Below, one piece after another: positions 47,781 through 56,660 of a stretch of DNA of 64,000 nucleotides. The notes beneath the pieces are model-generated. The model did no database searches, was not told the origin of the DNA, and saw only the letters and a list, made by a program, of their open reading frames with translations. A program made the translations under genes and the position numbers. Every line of letters begins with the position of its first letter. Within the stretch, counting starts at the first letter, position 1. Origin of the DNA: Francisella sp. LA112445 (lineage in GTDB: Bacteria; Pseudomonadota; Gammaproteobacteria; Francisellales; Francisellaceae); assembly GCF_012224145.1 (NCBI RefSeq), contig NZ_CP041030.1, forward strand, positions 558,001 through 622,000, given 5' to 3'.

Positions 47781-48170
47781 ATGTCAACTCAAGTTTGTTT
47801 AGGCGCTCAGATTAAATGTAGTTTTGGAGCAGCTCCTAGTAGTCTAGTAGTTTTACCTGATAAGATGGTTAACTCCAATAAGATGCCAGCAGCTGTTATT
47901 ACGGATAATATTCCAGTTGCGAACATACCACCATTTGGGATGTGTTCATGTCCCTCAAACCCTGCTGTAATAGCAGCAACAGCAGCAGCATTAGGAGTAT
48001 TTACGCCAGCACCATGTGTGCCTGTTACACCAGCACCCTGGACTCCTGGTTCTTCAAAAGTTAAGATTAGAAAAACACCTGCTTTAACAAACCAATGTAA
48101 GCTAAATTGTATTTATGGGGGTGTTATAGAAGTTGTAGAGCCGGGTCAGTTTACAGTTAATACAGCATAG
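47781..48170 (+). CDS. PAAR-like spike-tip protein (DUF4280, IglG-type)
   Basis: 129 aa. The arrangement VCLGAQIKCSFG at the N-terminus, then FGMCSCPSNP, a Pro-rich CVPVTPAPWTPG and CKLNCIYGGVIEVVEPGQ is the DUF4280 plan with conserved metal-binding Cys. FPI IglG belongs to this family but has an N-terminal extension needed for virulence; here the domain starts almost at residue 1. Strong ribosome site (AAAGGGGGG). It probably tips the spike encoded 14 bp downstream. Confidence 0.82.
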   Translation: MSTQVCLGAQIKCSFGAAPSSLVVLPDKMVNSNKMPAAVITDNIPVANIPPFGMCSCPSNPAVIAATAAALGVFTPAPCVPVTPAPWTPGSSKVKIRKTPALTNQCKLNCIYGGVIEVVEPGQFTVNTA

Positions 48171-48183
48171 GGAGATAAATAAT

Positions 48184-48522
48184 ATGGCTAAACAACATAC
48201 TATAACTCAAAACACGGATGGGATTGTTTTAAAGGCAAGTAGTGGTGATAAGATAGTATCTGTGGATTGTAATACCACAGAGGAGACCCTAGCGCTGAGT
48301 ACAGATCCAGCATCTATTGTTTTAGACTCAAGTAATCAAACTATAGTTATAAGTTTAAATGAGTTAAAAATAACCATCGATGGCTCAGCTAATAATATAA
48401 CGTTAAATAATGGTGGTTCAAGTATAACCTTAAATAGTACTAGCATAGATATTAATAGTTCAATAGTTAATATAAAAAGTACAGAAACTAATATAAATGG
48501 TACAGAGATAAATATAGGTTAA
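48184..48522 (+). CDS. vgrG: Small VgrG-like beta-helix spike, 112 aa
   Basis: The protein is built of short repeating beta units rich in I, N, S and T (SITLNSTSIDIN, IVNIKSTETNIN), the pattern of the gp5/VgrG triple-stranded beta-helix. It lacks the OB-fold and gp27-like domains. The FPI VgrG (about 164 aa) has the same reduced form. With the PAAR-like protein upstream and the 673-aa hub protein it would complete a split spike. Last gene of this block. Confidence 0.7.
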   Translation: MAKQHTITQNTDGIVLKASSGDKIVSVDCNTTEETLALSTDPASIVLDSSNQTIVISLNELKITIDGSANNITLNNGGSSITLNSTSIDINSSIVNIKSTETNINGTEINIG

Positions 48523-49767
48523 TTATTTGTAGATTATTATTAAGAAATTTAGTGTGAAGTAAATGAAAATTTTTCAATTAGTTATAGAACATAGATTTTT
48601 TTAAAAAATAGTAATTATATTTATGCAATTTTAAAGAATAGATTTACATAATTATTTTTTACTGCCACATTTTATATATCTTGTTATCAAGAAATTTCTT
48701 TATTGATGTAGTTTGAGAGCGCTTAAAGATAGTTGAACGATTATATGATAATATTTCTATAAGAAGGGGGTAATCAGATCTCTTTTTAGTTTTTTCAGGC
48801 TTATATTCAAGAGCCCATTTTAAAAGTGAGTCTTTTAATTTTTTTTGATCTATACAGCTACTCATAATAGCTTTTGTTATACCTGGAGCATAACTTTGTT
48901 TAATAGTTTTGAGATAAATACCAATAGCATCAGTATTATTGTAATATAAAGCAAGCCATAGTCCAGGCTCGTTATTAATATCTATAGCTGCTAGTAGAGA
49001 TATTTTATAAGAATTAATAATATTACTATTAGCTATAGCTATAATATAGGCTTCGATAGTATCTAAGTGGCTATTCATCATAGCAAATATAAGCCCAGGA
49101 GAATATTTATTTCTACCTTTGGCTTCGAGAAGTTCTATTTTATTCATTTTCCTACCATCTAGTATCTCTTTTATATAGTATTTTGTAGCATTTGTATTAC
49201 CATACAACATTGCTAAAAATAGTACTTTTTCGATAGGTAAGTTTTTATCGTAAATTGTATCAATACTATTACATTTTTCGTTAGAAAATTTGGATATACT
49301 TATAATACTTTTATCTATTTCATGAATAGATTCATCAAAAGCTAATTTAATATATTTGTAAGAAGCTTCTCTATTGTGTAAAATTATGTGTCTATTATGA
49401 TTTATTAGATATATTTGAGTATTTATACCTTTACCAATAGCTATAATATGTTTACCTGTCCCTATTGAAAAAGCCATAAGCTCATTTGATCTATTAATTT
49501 CTTCAAAAAGAGGATATATTGAACTTTCATTTAAAAAACATAATTTACTCGATTGTAGATATGTTTTATCAGGTTCATAGATATCTCCAGAAAATAAATT
49601 GGTTCCAGTATTGTAACTTTGATAACCAAAAGTATTTGGAGAATTAGTTATATTTAATTTACGTTTAAATTTTTCTATATATGAACAAGGAGTACTTAAT
49701 GAAACTATGTCTAATCCATGATAAATCTGAATACCATCTAACCATGCTACTATACTTAATAATTTTA

Positions 49768-50478
49768 GGGGCTGTCCTAGATAAGTTTACTTTAAACTCT
49801 CTCTAACCCAGTGTTTAATTAGCTTTAGCTGTTCCTTAGAATCACTGTGATTAAATCTCCACTCACATTCCTTCAAAAACAAGTAAAAATGGTCTCTAGG
49901 AATACCATTAAATTTTCTCAAATGTCTCTTAGCTTGATTCCAGAAGCTTTCTATACCGTTTATATGATTATGCTTCTTTGCAAACAGCTTACTATGGTTA
50001 ATTCTATAATGTTTAAACTCTGAAACATCTAAGGCATTATAACTCCTAAAAGTATCAGTGTAAACGATACAATCAGGTTTAACTTTTTCTCTAATTATTG
50101 GTAATAGAGTATCACTCTTAGCATTTGGAATGATTACTGTATATACCTTACCATTACGTTTAAGTAAGCCAAATACAGGAACTTTACCACCAGCTCCTCT
50201 ACCTCGTTTCCCTTTACGAGTTCCTCCAAAATAGCTTTCATCTACTTCAATCTCTCCTGTAAACATTTCTAAATGCTCACTATTTTCATAAATTAATAAT
50301 CTTAATCTATGAAAATAATAGCTGGCTGTGGTTTTATTTACTGATACTAATTCTGATGCAGTTCGTGCTGTACTTCCTGCTATAAATAACTCTATTAATT
50401 TGTCTTGCTTGTATGTACTTAATCTACTTTTCCTCATCAAAACCATCCTAACATAACTTAGTTATCTAGGACAGCCCC
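49768..50478 (-). mobile_element. IS1595-family insertion sequence (ISFtu3-like)
   Basis: 711 bp with perfect 17-bp inverted ends GGGGCTGTCCTAGATAA / TTATCTAGGACAGCCCC. It is flanked by an exact 8-bp duplication TAATTTTA (49760-49767 and 50479-50486), the length expected for IS1595. Carries one transposase gene on the minus strand. Confidence 0.95.
49787..50446 (-). CDS. IS1595-family transposase (ISXO2/IS1016-like)
   Basis: 219 aa. An N-terminal helix-turn-helix-like region (TARTASELVSVNKTTASYYF) is followed by the catalytic core: first Asp in EVDESYFGGTRKGKRG, second Asp in VYTDTFRSY, and HNHINGIESFWNQAKR toward the C-terminus. Complete and probably functional. The ATG at residue 4 is an alternative start. 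Confidence 0.93.
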   Translation of the reverse strand: MVLMRKSRLSTYKQDKLIELFIAGSTARTASELVSVNKTTASYYFHRLRLLIYENSEHLEMFTGEIEVDESYFGGTRKGKRGRGAGGKVPVFGLLKRNGKVYTVIIPNAKSDTLLPIIREKVKPDCIVYTDTFRSYNALDVSEFKHYRINHSKLFAKKHNHINGIESFWNQAKRHLRKFNGIPRDHFYLFLKECEWRFNHSDSKEQLKLIKHWVRESLK

Positions 50479-50802
50479 TAATTTTATATCTATAGAATTC
50501 AAATTGTGATTATTTTTTCTTTTTACTTCAGCATCTTTTATATCAGAAGCTAAATTTTGTATAGCTTCACCCTCACTATTATGTTTACTCATATATTCAT
50601 CTAATAAATTAATACGATCAATATAAGTATCAAAATCATTTCTTATAATAGCCTGAATAGCCATATAAGCTATACCATAACACATACCACCTTTATTTAT
50701 TTCATAACCTAAAGCTTTTTGTAACTCAAGTAAGTTCATAGGGCCTTTTATTTGAAAGATGTTTTTAGGCATTATTAATCCTTTAATTTTTATAATGATC
50801 TA

Positions 50803-50854
50803 ATATTAATTTATTAATATTTTTATAATATTTCTTAGTTGTAAATGTTTGTAG
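50803..50854 (-). promoter_or_regulatory. Island promoter motif, site 8 (minus strand, before IS-disrupted gene)
   Basis: Read on the minus strand: CTACA at 50854-50850, TTACA at 50844-50840 (10-bp phase), third half-site TAAGAAATATT, and -10-like TAATAT at 50808-50803, 46 nt from the first half-site. The gene starts at 50772. Weakest -10 of the set (4 of 6). Confidence 0.5.
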
Positions 50855-50968
50855 TTAGTTGTGAAAGTAGAGTTATGAATTTAGTTATTAAGTTTCGATA
50901 ATAACTTACTAGATTCTATATTATCAGGAGCCTAATATACTAAGCTCTTTTTACTAGAGCTATTAATA

Positions 50969-51020
50969 TTATAAAATATTACATTTTAGAAATATTCCAT
51001 AAATATTCATGATCTATATT
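50969..51020 (+). promoter_or_regulatory. Island promoter motif, site 7 (before 311-aa family gene)
   Basis: TTATA at 50969, TTACA at 50979 (10-bp phase), third half-site TTAGAAATATT from 50986, and -10-like TATATT at 51015-51020, 46 nt from the first half-site. Gene start 51052. Confidence 0.6.
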
Positions 51021-51051
51021 AAAACCTAAAAAAAACTTATAAGTATGAAAA

Positions 51052-51987
51052 ATGAAAGAGATATATTCAAACAATATTAGTTTTAAAATAATACAGCAAA
51101 AAATAATCAATAATTTAGATAGTTACATAAATAATAAGTTTCTAAATATTTTCACAAATCACCATCATAATAATAGAGCAATAGAGACTAAGAATAAAAT
51201 TAAAGAGGCATTAACAGTCAAAGATATTAAAGATATTATCAATGCCGAAAACCTTTTTCTAACAACTGGTTCCAGTAACGATAATAGTAGTAAAAGTTAT
51301 TCAGCTATCTATAATAATAAAAAGCCAAATTATAAGACATCTGGTTACTATAAAGTCATTCATAACTGTAAAGAGTATTTACAACAAGATCAAGTTAACC
51401 AAATAAGTATTTTACAGGATATTAATGGAGAAACCCTTGAACTTGATGAGGATTATCAAGACTCTAAAACACTTAAACTTGAAGCTAAACAGACTATGCA
51501 TCTAAGAGAACATTTATGTAAAAGTTTTACATTATCTAAAGATGAGTCTCCTAATATTATTGATGATGATATTTCTAATAATGCTATTTATTTTATTAGA
51601 GGACGTCCATATATATTTGCCATTTATTGTGATCAAGATTTTAATAATTGGGAAATGAGAGTGGTTTTACGTAGTACTAAGAAAGAGTTTGATATACTTG
51701 ATCCTTTGAGAGTACATTCTACGCTTATTCATTACGGAGAATTTCAAAAAAATAATCATCTTAATATTACAAAAAATATAAGAAATAAAAAAATAAATAT
51801 CATAATGGCTGGTGAAATTCTAATTGAAGGAAGAAACATTAAAATTAATAATGATAGTGGACACTTCAAGCCAGAATTAAAATATTTGATGGCATGTAAA
51901 GAGTTTATTGAGCATAAATTAGACCATTATAAAAAGCAAAATTATAAAATTATATTTATACCTTATAAAGCTCAGTGTATTTTTTAA
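51052..51987 (+). CDS. NHHHN-RAI family protein, candidate T6SS effector (311 aa)
   Basis: Full-length member of a five-gene family in this island. N-terminal module (about residues 13-50): LDSYINNKFLNIF, then TNHHHNNRAIET. A second shared block is SGYYKVIHNCKEY (about residue 98). The C-terminal third has HSTLIHYGEF, MAGEI and INNDSGHFKPE (about residues 222-282), then a helix (ACKEFIEHKL) and a final beta strand. No signal peptide or membrane helix, so export would be by a specialised system. The A/G-E-I plus INN-x-SGH-x-x-P arrangement recalls C-terminal motifs of some bacterial secreted toxins, but I cannot name a family. Confidence 0.7.
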   Translation: MKEIYSNNISFKIIQQKIINNLDSYINNKFLNIFTNHHHNNRAIETKNKIKEALTVKDIKDIINAENLFLTTGSSNDNSSKSYSAIYNNKKPNYKTSGYYKVIHNCKEYLQQDQVNQISILQDINGETLELDEDYQDSKTLKLEAKQTMHLREHLCKSFTLSKDESPNIIDDDISNNAIYFIRGRPYIFAIYCDQDFNNWEMRVVLRSTKKEFDILDPLRVHSTLIHYGEFQKNNHLNITKNIRNKKINIIMAGEILIEGRNIKINNDSGHFKPELKYLMACKEFIEHKLDHYKKQNYKIIFIPYKAQCIF

Positions 51988-52276
51988 TGTTTTTAAACAT
52001 TAGTTTATTTGCAAATCATGAACTCTTATTAAAAAATTTTCTTTAAGATTATCACATACTAAAATTATATTTAACATTAAAAGTATCTGTAGTTTTTCAT
52101 ACTTTAAATCATTTATAAAAAATACAAAATAAACAAGTAAATTTCTAATACAACAACAGTTTTACAGAGTTTATGAATTTAAAGAAATATTCATTGATAT
52201 CAAAAATATAATCTTGTATTATGTAATTTATCATATAAATAATATAGTATAATTTACAAAAAAGGGGTGAGAGCTT

Positions 52277-52492
52277 ATGAGCCTGGAAATTAAAGAACCT
52301 AATTTAAACAATAGTGAATATGTATTTAAATATAAGCTATTATGTGAGTATTTAGACTATATTAACTCAGAGCTTGATGTAACTAAGTATGGCGAATGGC
52401 TTGAGACTAAAAAAACAGTTTTAGGGAAATCTACTTTAGGAGTATCTATATTAGGTAGTAAAATAAATCAAGAAGTATATAGTTTACAATAA
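52277..52492 (+). CDS. Small protein of unknown function, 71 aa
   Basis: 71 aa, not recognised. It has a strong ribosome site (AAAAAGGGG) 8-12 nt before the ATG and a TATAAT at 52248-52253, which argue for a real gene. The sequence is acidic in its N-terminal half and ends in a small Gly/Ser/Leu-rich tail (STLGVSILGSKI). It could be a chaperone-like or adaptor protein for neighbouring cargo. The 289 bp before it (51988-52276) hold nothing else. Confidence 0.5.
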   Translation: MSLEIKEPNLNNSEYVFKYKLLCEYLDYINSELDVTKYGEWLETKKTVLGKSTLGVSILGSKINQEVYSLQ

Positions 52493-52545
52493 TCCAATTT
52501 AACGCTATTGTATTAGTTTTCTAGTTATCCTTGATATATTATTGT

Positions 52546-53799
52546 TTAATGAGAGTTTGTAGTATGTATAACAATTGAATTTCTCAAAAAGCTATTACCT
52601 ATAGGAAAATTATTTTCTGTCATATTAAACCTTTTATCTTCAAATATTTTATTATTAGAATCTAGGTTAGAAAATGAAAACACTATTTTGCTTAGTACTT
52701 TTTCTATAGGTGAATATTTAGAGTTTGATATTTTAGGTAAAGTAGCAGAGACTTTATCTATCATTTTTGATAAATGCTCCATATATTTAGTATGACTTTG
52801 ATATCCAGTATTATGTTCTAGATACTCAATATTAGTTTGATACTGAAGAGAGTAGTAAATCTGATTTTTTGAAGTTGTATTTATTAAATTTTCTTTTGTA
52901 GGTATTAGAATATCAACTTCATAACCTAACTCTTTTAGATTGTAGTTATTTGAATATGCTTCTGTTATATCATCAAGAGGAATAAAAGTGTTATCAGTAG
53001 CAGGACAAAAACCTAAATTTTCACCAATGCTAATCCCTATTAAATGTTTGATAGTACTTATATCTTGAAGTGTAATCTCTTTAATTAAGGATGTAATAAT
53101 GCTATAAATACTATTCCAAAAAATTAGGTTTCTCATATAGCTAGACTTGCTCCACATTATAGAAACTAATTGATTTTTGAAGTTTTTCCATTCATTAGAG
53201 TTAATAAAGTATATTATTTCTTTCGGGAAATATAATACTTGATATTCCCACGTGCTATTTTTAGCTTGAGCTATCTCTCTAAAGACATTCCAATGATCTT
53301 TTAGATCCTTAGGTTTATTGACATTTATATTTAATTGCTTACATAGTCTTTCATGGTTTCTATTCCTTGTTATTTTTGGTAGCATATATACGCTTCTTGC
53401 ACCAGCAGAGAGGCTCCAGTTAAATATTGGTTGAAAGCTATTATCAATATTATCTAAAAATAACCAAGAACCGAATAAATCTCCTTTTTTAGCAATAGTG
53501 TAGGGTATTACCCTATCTTTATGCTCATAGAATAATTCAATAGCTCCTTTTATAATTATTCCTGCTGGATTAGAGCCATTATTATAAGTTAAGTTTTCAT
53601 TATAATCTGGATTAATAGTATTATCAAAAATATGCTTACCTTTATCTAAAATAAGTTCACCATATTTATAGTTTGCTAAGTAAAATTGAAATTGATAATT
53701 TTTATCAATATTCTTTAGAGAGTTTAAAAGATTAGAGTTAAATTTTATTTTCTCTAATATTTCTATGCCTTTACTCCAAGAGATTTTCTCAATTTGCAT
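52546..53799 (-). CDS. Protein of unknown function with a cyclic-nucleotide-binding-like N-terminal segment, 417 aa
   Basis: 417 aa, no signal peptide. Residues about 83-118 read GIIIKGAIELFYEHKD...YTIAKKGDLFGSWLFLD, which has the shape of a CAP effector-domain beta roll (a Gly-x-hydrophobic strand, then K-G-D-L-F-G). The ligand-contacting PBC helix motif is not clear, and no DNA-binding HTH is seen. The C-terminal 300 residues are Asn/Ile-rich and unrecognised. It is the only intact minus-strand gene in the cargo region besides the IS genes. Could be a sensor or an effector. Confidence 0.55.
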   Translation of the reverse strand: MQIEKISWSKGIEILEKIKFNSNLLNSLKNIDKNYQFQFYLANYKYGELILDKGKHIFDNTINPDYNENLTYNNGSNPAGIIIKGAIELFYEHKDRVIPYTIAKKGDLFGSWLFLDNIDNSFQPIFNWSLSAGARSVYMLPKITRNRNHERLCKQLNINVNKPKDLKDHWNVFREIAQAKNSTWEYQVLYFPKEIIYFINSNEWKNFKNQLVSIMWSKSSYMRNLIFWNSIYSIITSLIKEITLQDISTIKHLIGISIGENLGFCPATDNTFIPLDDITEAYSNNYNLKELGYEVDILIPTKENLINTTSKNQIYYSLQYQTNIEYLEHNTGYQSHTKYMEHLSKMIDKVSATLPKISNSKYSPIEKVLSKIVFSFSNLDSNNKIFEDKRFNMTENNFPIGNSFLRNSIVIHTTNSH

Positions 53800-53924
53800 A
53801 TATCTTAATATATAACACTAAAAATTATGTAATTATATACCATCTTATAAATTAATTCTTTTAATCATAATTTAAAGCATAGTAATTTAGTAAAAGAAAA
53901 TTGTATATTAAGCTATATTATATT

Positions 53925-53957
53925 TAAGAAACATCTAAGAAACATCTAAGAAACATT
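53925..53957 (+). repeat. Three tandem 11-bp repeats (TAAGAAACATC)
   Basis: TAAGAAACATC at 53925-53935, again at 53936-53946, and TAAGAAACATT at 53947-53957. They lie 87 bp upstream of the methyltransferase gene. The unit resembles the third half-site of the island promoter motif (TTAAACATTT, TAAGAAATATT). Confidence 0.85.
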
Positions 53958-54043
53958 TAGTGATTAAAATAAGTTAATTAAATAAAAAGTTTAGGAATCG
54001 TCATGGTAATAGTACGCTAGAAGTAAATTAGTAAAAATCTTTT

Positions 54044-54733
54044 ATGTTATTTAGTTTAAGAAAATATATGTATAATTACAATACTTTAAAAATCAATAAA
54101 TTAAATCAAAATTCTCTATATGTTGAACTAACAAAAGAAAAGTTAAGGAAATTGGCTGCTGATGTAGGTTTAGATATTTGTCCAGATATTAAATGTATTG
54201 AAAAACAAATATCCGAATCAAAAAAAGTCTTAGATATTGGTAGTGGCTATGGTAGATCTATTAGATATCTGCTTGATTTAGACAAAAGCTTATCTATAGC
54301 TGGAGTTGAATTAAACGCTAGGCACTATGATGAGTTAATTAAGCAATTTTCTAAAGATAATGTCAGATTAATAAAAGGATCTATATTAGATATTTATATT
54401 AACGATAAGTTTGACTCTATCTTGATGTTATGGTGTTTTATATATGAATTTTCAGATGTTGAAATATATGATCTACTCACTAAACTTAAGAATTTAATGA
54501 ATAGTGATAGTCATATATATGTCGATGTTTTAGCAGATCATAAATATCCAGCTAATGCTGTTCATATAAAAGATTCTATATATGAGACTAGCTATGGAGG
54601 GTATGCAAATATAAATAAAAATGAAAAAATCATTGAAATGTTTATCAAATCAGGATTTGTTCATGATAAGACATTTGAATATTCTACAGTTACCAATAAT
54701 AAGAAAATATTAGTTTTCAAAAAAGCTCATTAA
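54044..54733 (+). CDS. Class I SAM-dependent methyltransferase
   Basis: 229 aa. Motif I VLDIGSGYGRS (about residues 63-73), acidic end of strand 2 in GVELNARHYD and the post-II region RLIKGSILDI identify a Rossmann-type methyltransferase; ILMLWCFIYEF is motif IV-like. The substrate is unknown. No clear ribosome site before the ATG; ATG at 54068 is an alternative. It sits inside the T6SS cargo region, 53 bp upstream of IS5 copy 3, so it may modify cargo or itself be delivered (speculative). Confidence 0.75.
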   Translation: MLFSLRKYMYNYNTLKINKLNQNSLYVELTKEKLRKLAADVGLDICPDIKCIEKQISESKKVLDIGSGYGRSIRYLLDLDKSLSIAGVELNARHYDELIKQFSKDNVRLIKGSILDIYINDKFDSILMLWCFIYEFSDVEIYDLLTKLKNLMNSDSHIYVDVLADHKYPANAVHIKDSIYETSYGGYANINKNEKIIEMFIKSGFVHDKTFEYSTVTNNKKILVFKKAH

Positions 54734-54741
54734 ATATATTT

Positions 54742-54785
54742 GTTACAAATATTTACAATTCTTAAACATCTCATATAAACGAATA
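54742..54785 (+). promoter_or_regulatory. Island promoter motif, site 4, split by IS5 copy 3
   Basis: TTACA at 54743 and 54753 (10-bp phase), third half-site TTAAACATCT from 54762. The IS5 starts at 54786. If the IS and one TA are removed, TATTGT (now 55653-55658) falls exactly 46 nt from the first TTACA, so the insertion separated the half-sites from the -10 of the 292-aa gene. Confidence 0.65.
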
Positions 54786-55647
54786 GGTTCTGTGCACAAA
54801 AAAAGCTAAATTAGATTGAAAATAGCTAAACCGTTGTTATTTAGAAGTTGAAAGACAATAAATACCAAGGGTTTAGCAAATGCATTATCATATAAAAGAA
54901 GTATTCTGGTCAAGTATTTTATTATTCTTAAAATCACAAAAAGGTATACATACCAATGATGAAGACAAATTAAGATTGTTTATTGAAGCAGTATTTTATG
55001 TATTACGTACAGGCTGCCAATGGAGAATGTTACCATTTTATTATGGTAAATATAGATCAATACATAAGCGTTTTAAGGATTGGAGTGATAAAGACATATT
55101 CTCTAAATTATTTAAGTCAGTGCAAAATCCTGATTTACAAGAAGTTATGCTTGACTCAACGATAGCAAGAGCACATGCCTGTGCTACAGGATATGACAAG
55201 AATGATAACCAAGCAATTGGTAGATCAGTTGGTGGAGTAACCACCAAGATTCATGCTATGACCGATGCTTTAGGCAACCCGCTGGAAGTATTACTGTCAG
55301 AAGGTAAAACTCATGATAGTAAAGTGGCAATAGACCTACTACAGAAGGTATATAATACAAAAGTTATCGCTGATAGAGCATATCACTCTAATGAAATTAG
55401 AGAACATATTCAAAATATATCCTCTGAAGCTGTTATTCCCTGCAAATCAAATACTATAAACCCTATAGATTTTGATATTCAAATATACAAAGAAAGACAT
55501 TTGATAGAGAATTTCTTTTCTAAAATTAAGCATTTTAGAAGAGTATTTTCTAGGTTTGATAAAACCATTTCAGCATATCTGGGTATGATTAAATTAGCTT
55601 GTACTTTTATTTGGCTTCGATGAGAATTTATTTTTGTGCACAGAACC
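54786..55647 (+). mobile_element. IS5-family insertion sequence (ISFtu2-like), copy 3
   Basis: 862 bp, same 17-bp ends (GGTTCTGTGCACAAAAA) as copies 1 and 2, in opposite orientation. Flanked by TA on both sides. Confidence 0.93.
54880..55623 (+). CDS. IS5-family transposase (ISFtu2-like), copy 3
   Basis: 247 aa, intact. Differs from copy 1 at two visible places: GCQWRM versus GYQWRM and DWSDKD versus DWCDKD. DDE residues conserved. Confidence 0.93.
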   Translation: MHYHIKEVFWSSILLFLKSQKGIHTNDEDKLRLFIEAVFYVLRTGCQWRMLPFYYGKYRSIHKRFKDWSDKDIFSKLFKSVQNPDLQEVMLDSTIARAHACATGYDKNDNQAIGRSVGGVTTKIHAMTDALGNPLEVLLSEGKTHDSKVAIDLLQKVYNTKVIADRAYHSNEIREHIQNISSEAVIPCKSNTINPIDFDIQIYKERHLIENFFSKIKHFRRVFSRFDKTISAYLGMIKLACTFIWLR

Positions 55648-55691
55648 TAATCTATTGTTATAATAATCACTAAGATGACAAAATAATAAAT

Positions 55692-56570
55692 ATGCAATTT
55701 TACGCACTAAAAAATCAAATAATAAGGGATTTAGATAAATATATTAATAACCGATTTTTAAATATTTTTTCAAATCATCATCATAATGATAGAGCAATAA
55801 CTGTTAAAAACTTTATTGTAAGAGTTAATGATGTTGATCCTTTATATGATATTCTCTGTAACGAGAAGGATTTATTTGATTCAGAAGTAAGGTCTATATC
55901 TGATCTAAATTCTGGAGATTCAATATATCAAAACTCGAGATATTCGCAAGAAATTAAAAACCGAAATCCTAACTCTTCAAGCTACTATAAAATAATTTGT
56001 AATTCCAAAGTAAAGATTGATCTATTTTTAAAATCACAAATGCGACAACAACCAGGATATAAATTGCTAATTAATTCAGCCCCTCAAGAATTAGTTGTTC
56101 AAGCTAATCGCTCGGAATACATTGATGGTGAATTTACAAAAGGATTTGATCTAAAAAGAAGTTATCGAAATGATAGCTTTATACTTAGTAGAAATATTTG
56201 CTTGAATGAAGAAGAGACTTATATTTATGTTATTTATCAATTTGGAGAAGGTAAAGATAAGCACTTACAAATGAGGGTTTTGCCTAATAAACATTATAAA
56301 TATAATGTCCGTAGTCATATATCTCTTGCTCACAAAGGAAAACTTGATAGGTCTCATTGCCTGGGAAATCATCAGTTCGATGTTAATGTCATATTGGCAG
56401 GTCAAATATCTTCAAAATCTGGAAACCAACTAGTAGTAAATAATGAAAGTAGTGATTATGTGTCGACAGAAGAACGATTTGATATGTGCAAAGAGTTTAT
56501 TAAAGAAACTTTAGGGACAAAATATAATATTAGATTTAATTATATTGAAGTTCGTAGACTTAACTACTAG
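55692..56570 (+). CDS. NHHHN-RAI family protein, candidate T6SS effector (292 aa)
   Basis: Full-length family member. N-terminal module LDKYINNRFLNIFSNHHHN then RAI (about residues 13-37), middle block SSSYYKIICNSK, a beta-rich ETYIYVIYQFGEG, then HISLAHKGKL, LAGQI and VNNESSDYVSTEE at the C-terminus. The usual SGHFKP is altered to SSDYVS here, the one clear departure from the other full-length copies. No export signal. Its promoter is cut by IS5 copy 3, so expression may be lost or driven from the IS. Confidence 0.7.
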   Translation: MQFYALKNQIIRDLDKYINNRFLNIFSNHHHNDRAITVKNFIVRVNDVDPLYDILCNEKDLFDSEVRSISDLNSGDSIYQNSRYSQEIKNRNPNSSSYYKIICNSKVKIDLFLKSQMRQQPGYKLLINSAPQELVVQANRSEYIDGEFTKGFDLKRSYRNDSFILSRNICLNEEETYIYVIYQFGEGKDKHLQMRVLPNKHYKYNVRSHISLAHKGKLDRSHCLGNHQFDVNVILAGQISSKSGNQLVVNNESSDYVSTEERFDMCKEFIKETLGTKYNIRFNYIEVRRLNY

Positions 56571-56622
56571 TTACATTTTTTTACAGTTCTTAAACATTTC
56601 ATATATATCACAAAAGTATAAT
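56570..56622 (+). promoter_or_regulatory. Island promoter motif, site 5 (before 105-aa family gene)
   Basis: TTACA at 56571 and 56581 (10-bp phase), third half-site TTAAACATTT from 56590, and a perfect TATAAT at 56617-56622, 46 nt from the first TTACA. Gene start 56661 with AAGGGG ribosome site. Confidence 0.75.
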
Positions 56623-56660
56623 ATAAGAATATTTTATAAATAAGTAAAAAAGGGGATTAA

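Larger units (their letters stand above)
48659..50772 (-). pseudogene. 464-aa putative T6SS-island cargo gene disrupted by an IS1595 element
   Basis: Reading minus strand, the N-terminal 100 codons (50772-50479) run into the IS at 49768-50478. Removing the IS and one 8-bp duplicate (49760-49767) restores one frame: ...NSIDIKLLSIVAWLDGIQ..., then 272 more codons down to 48659, giving 464 aa with no other lesion. The N-terminus has GGMCYGIAYMAIQAII, a Cys-containing motif resembling openings of some intracellular-pathogen effectors; the rest shows helical repeat-like units (about residues 290-430, e.g. GLWLALYYNNTDAIGIYLK). It has a reverse-strand copy of the island promoter motif. No known family recognised. 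Confidence 0.75.

Noticed and set aside
48659-49477. An independent 272-aa gene starting at the ATG at 49477.
   Set aside because: The frame stays open upstream to the IS1595 boundary and joins perfectly with the N-terminal part beyond it, so the ATG is internal to a 464-aa gene.
53925-53957. Start of a CRISPR array.
   Set aside because: The repeats are 11 bp, directly adjacent and only three; there are no spacers and no cas genes.
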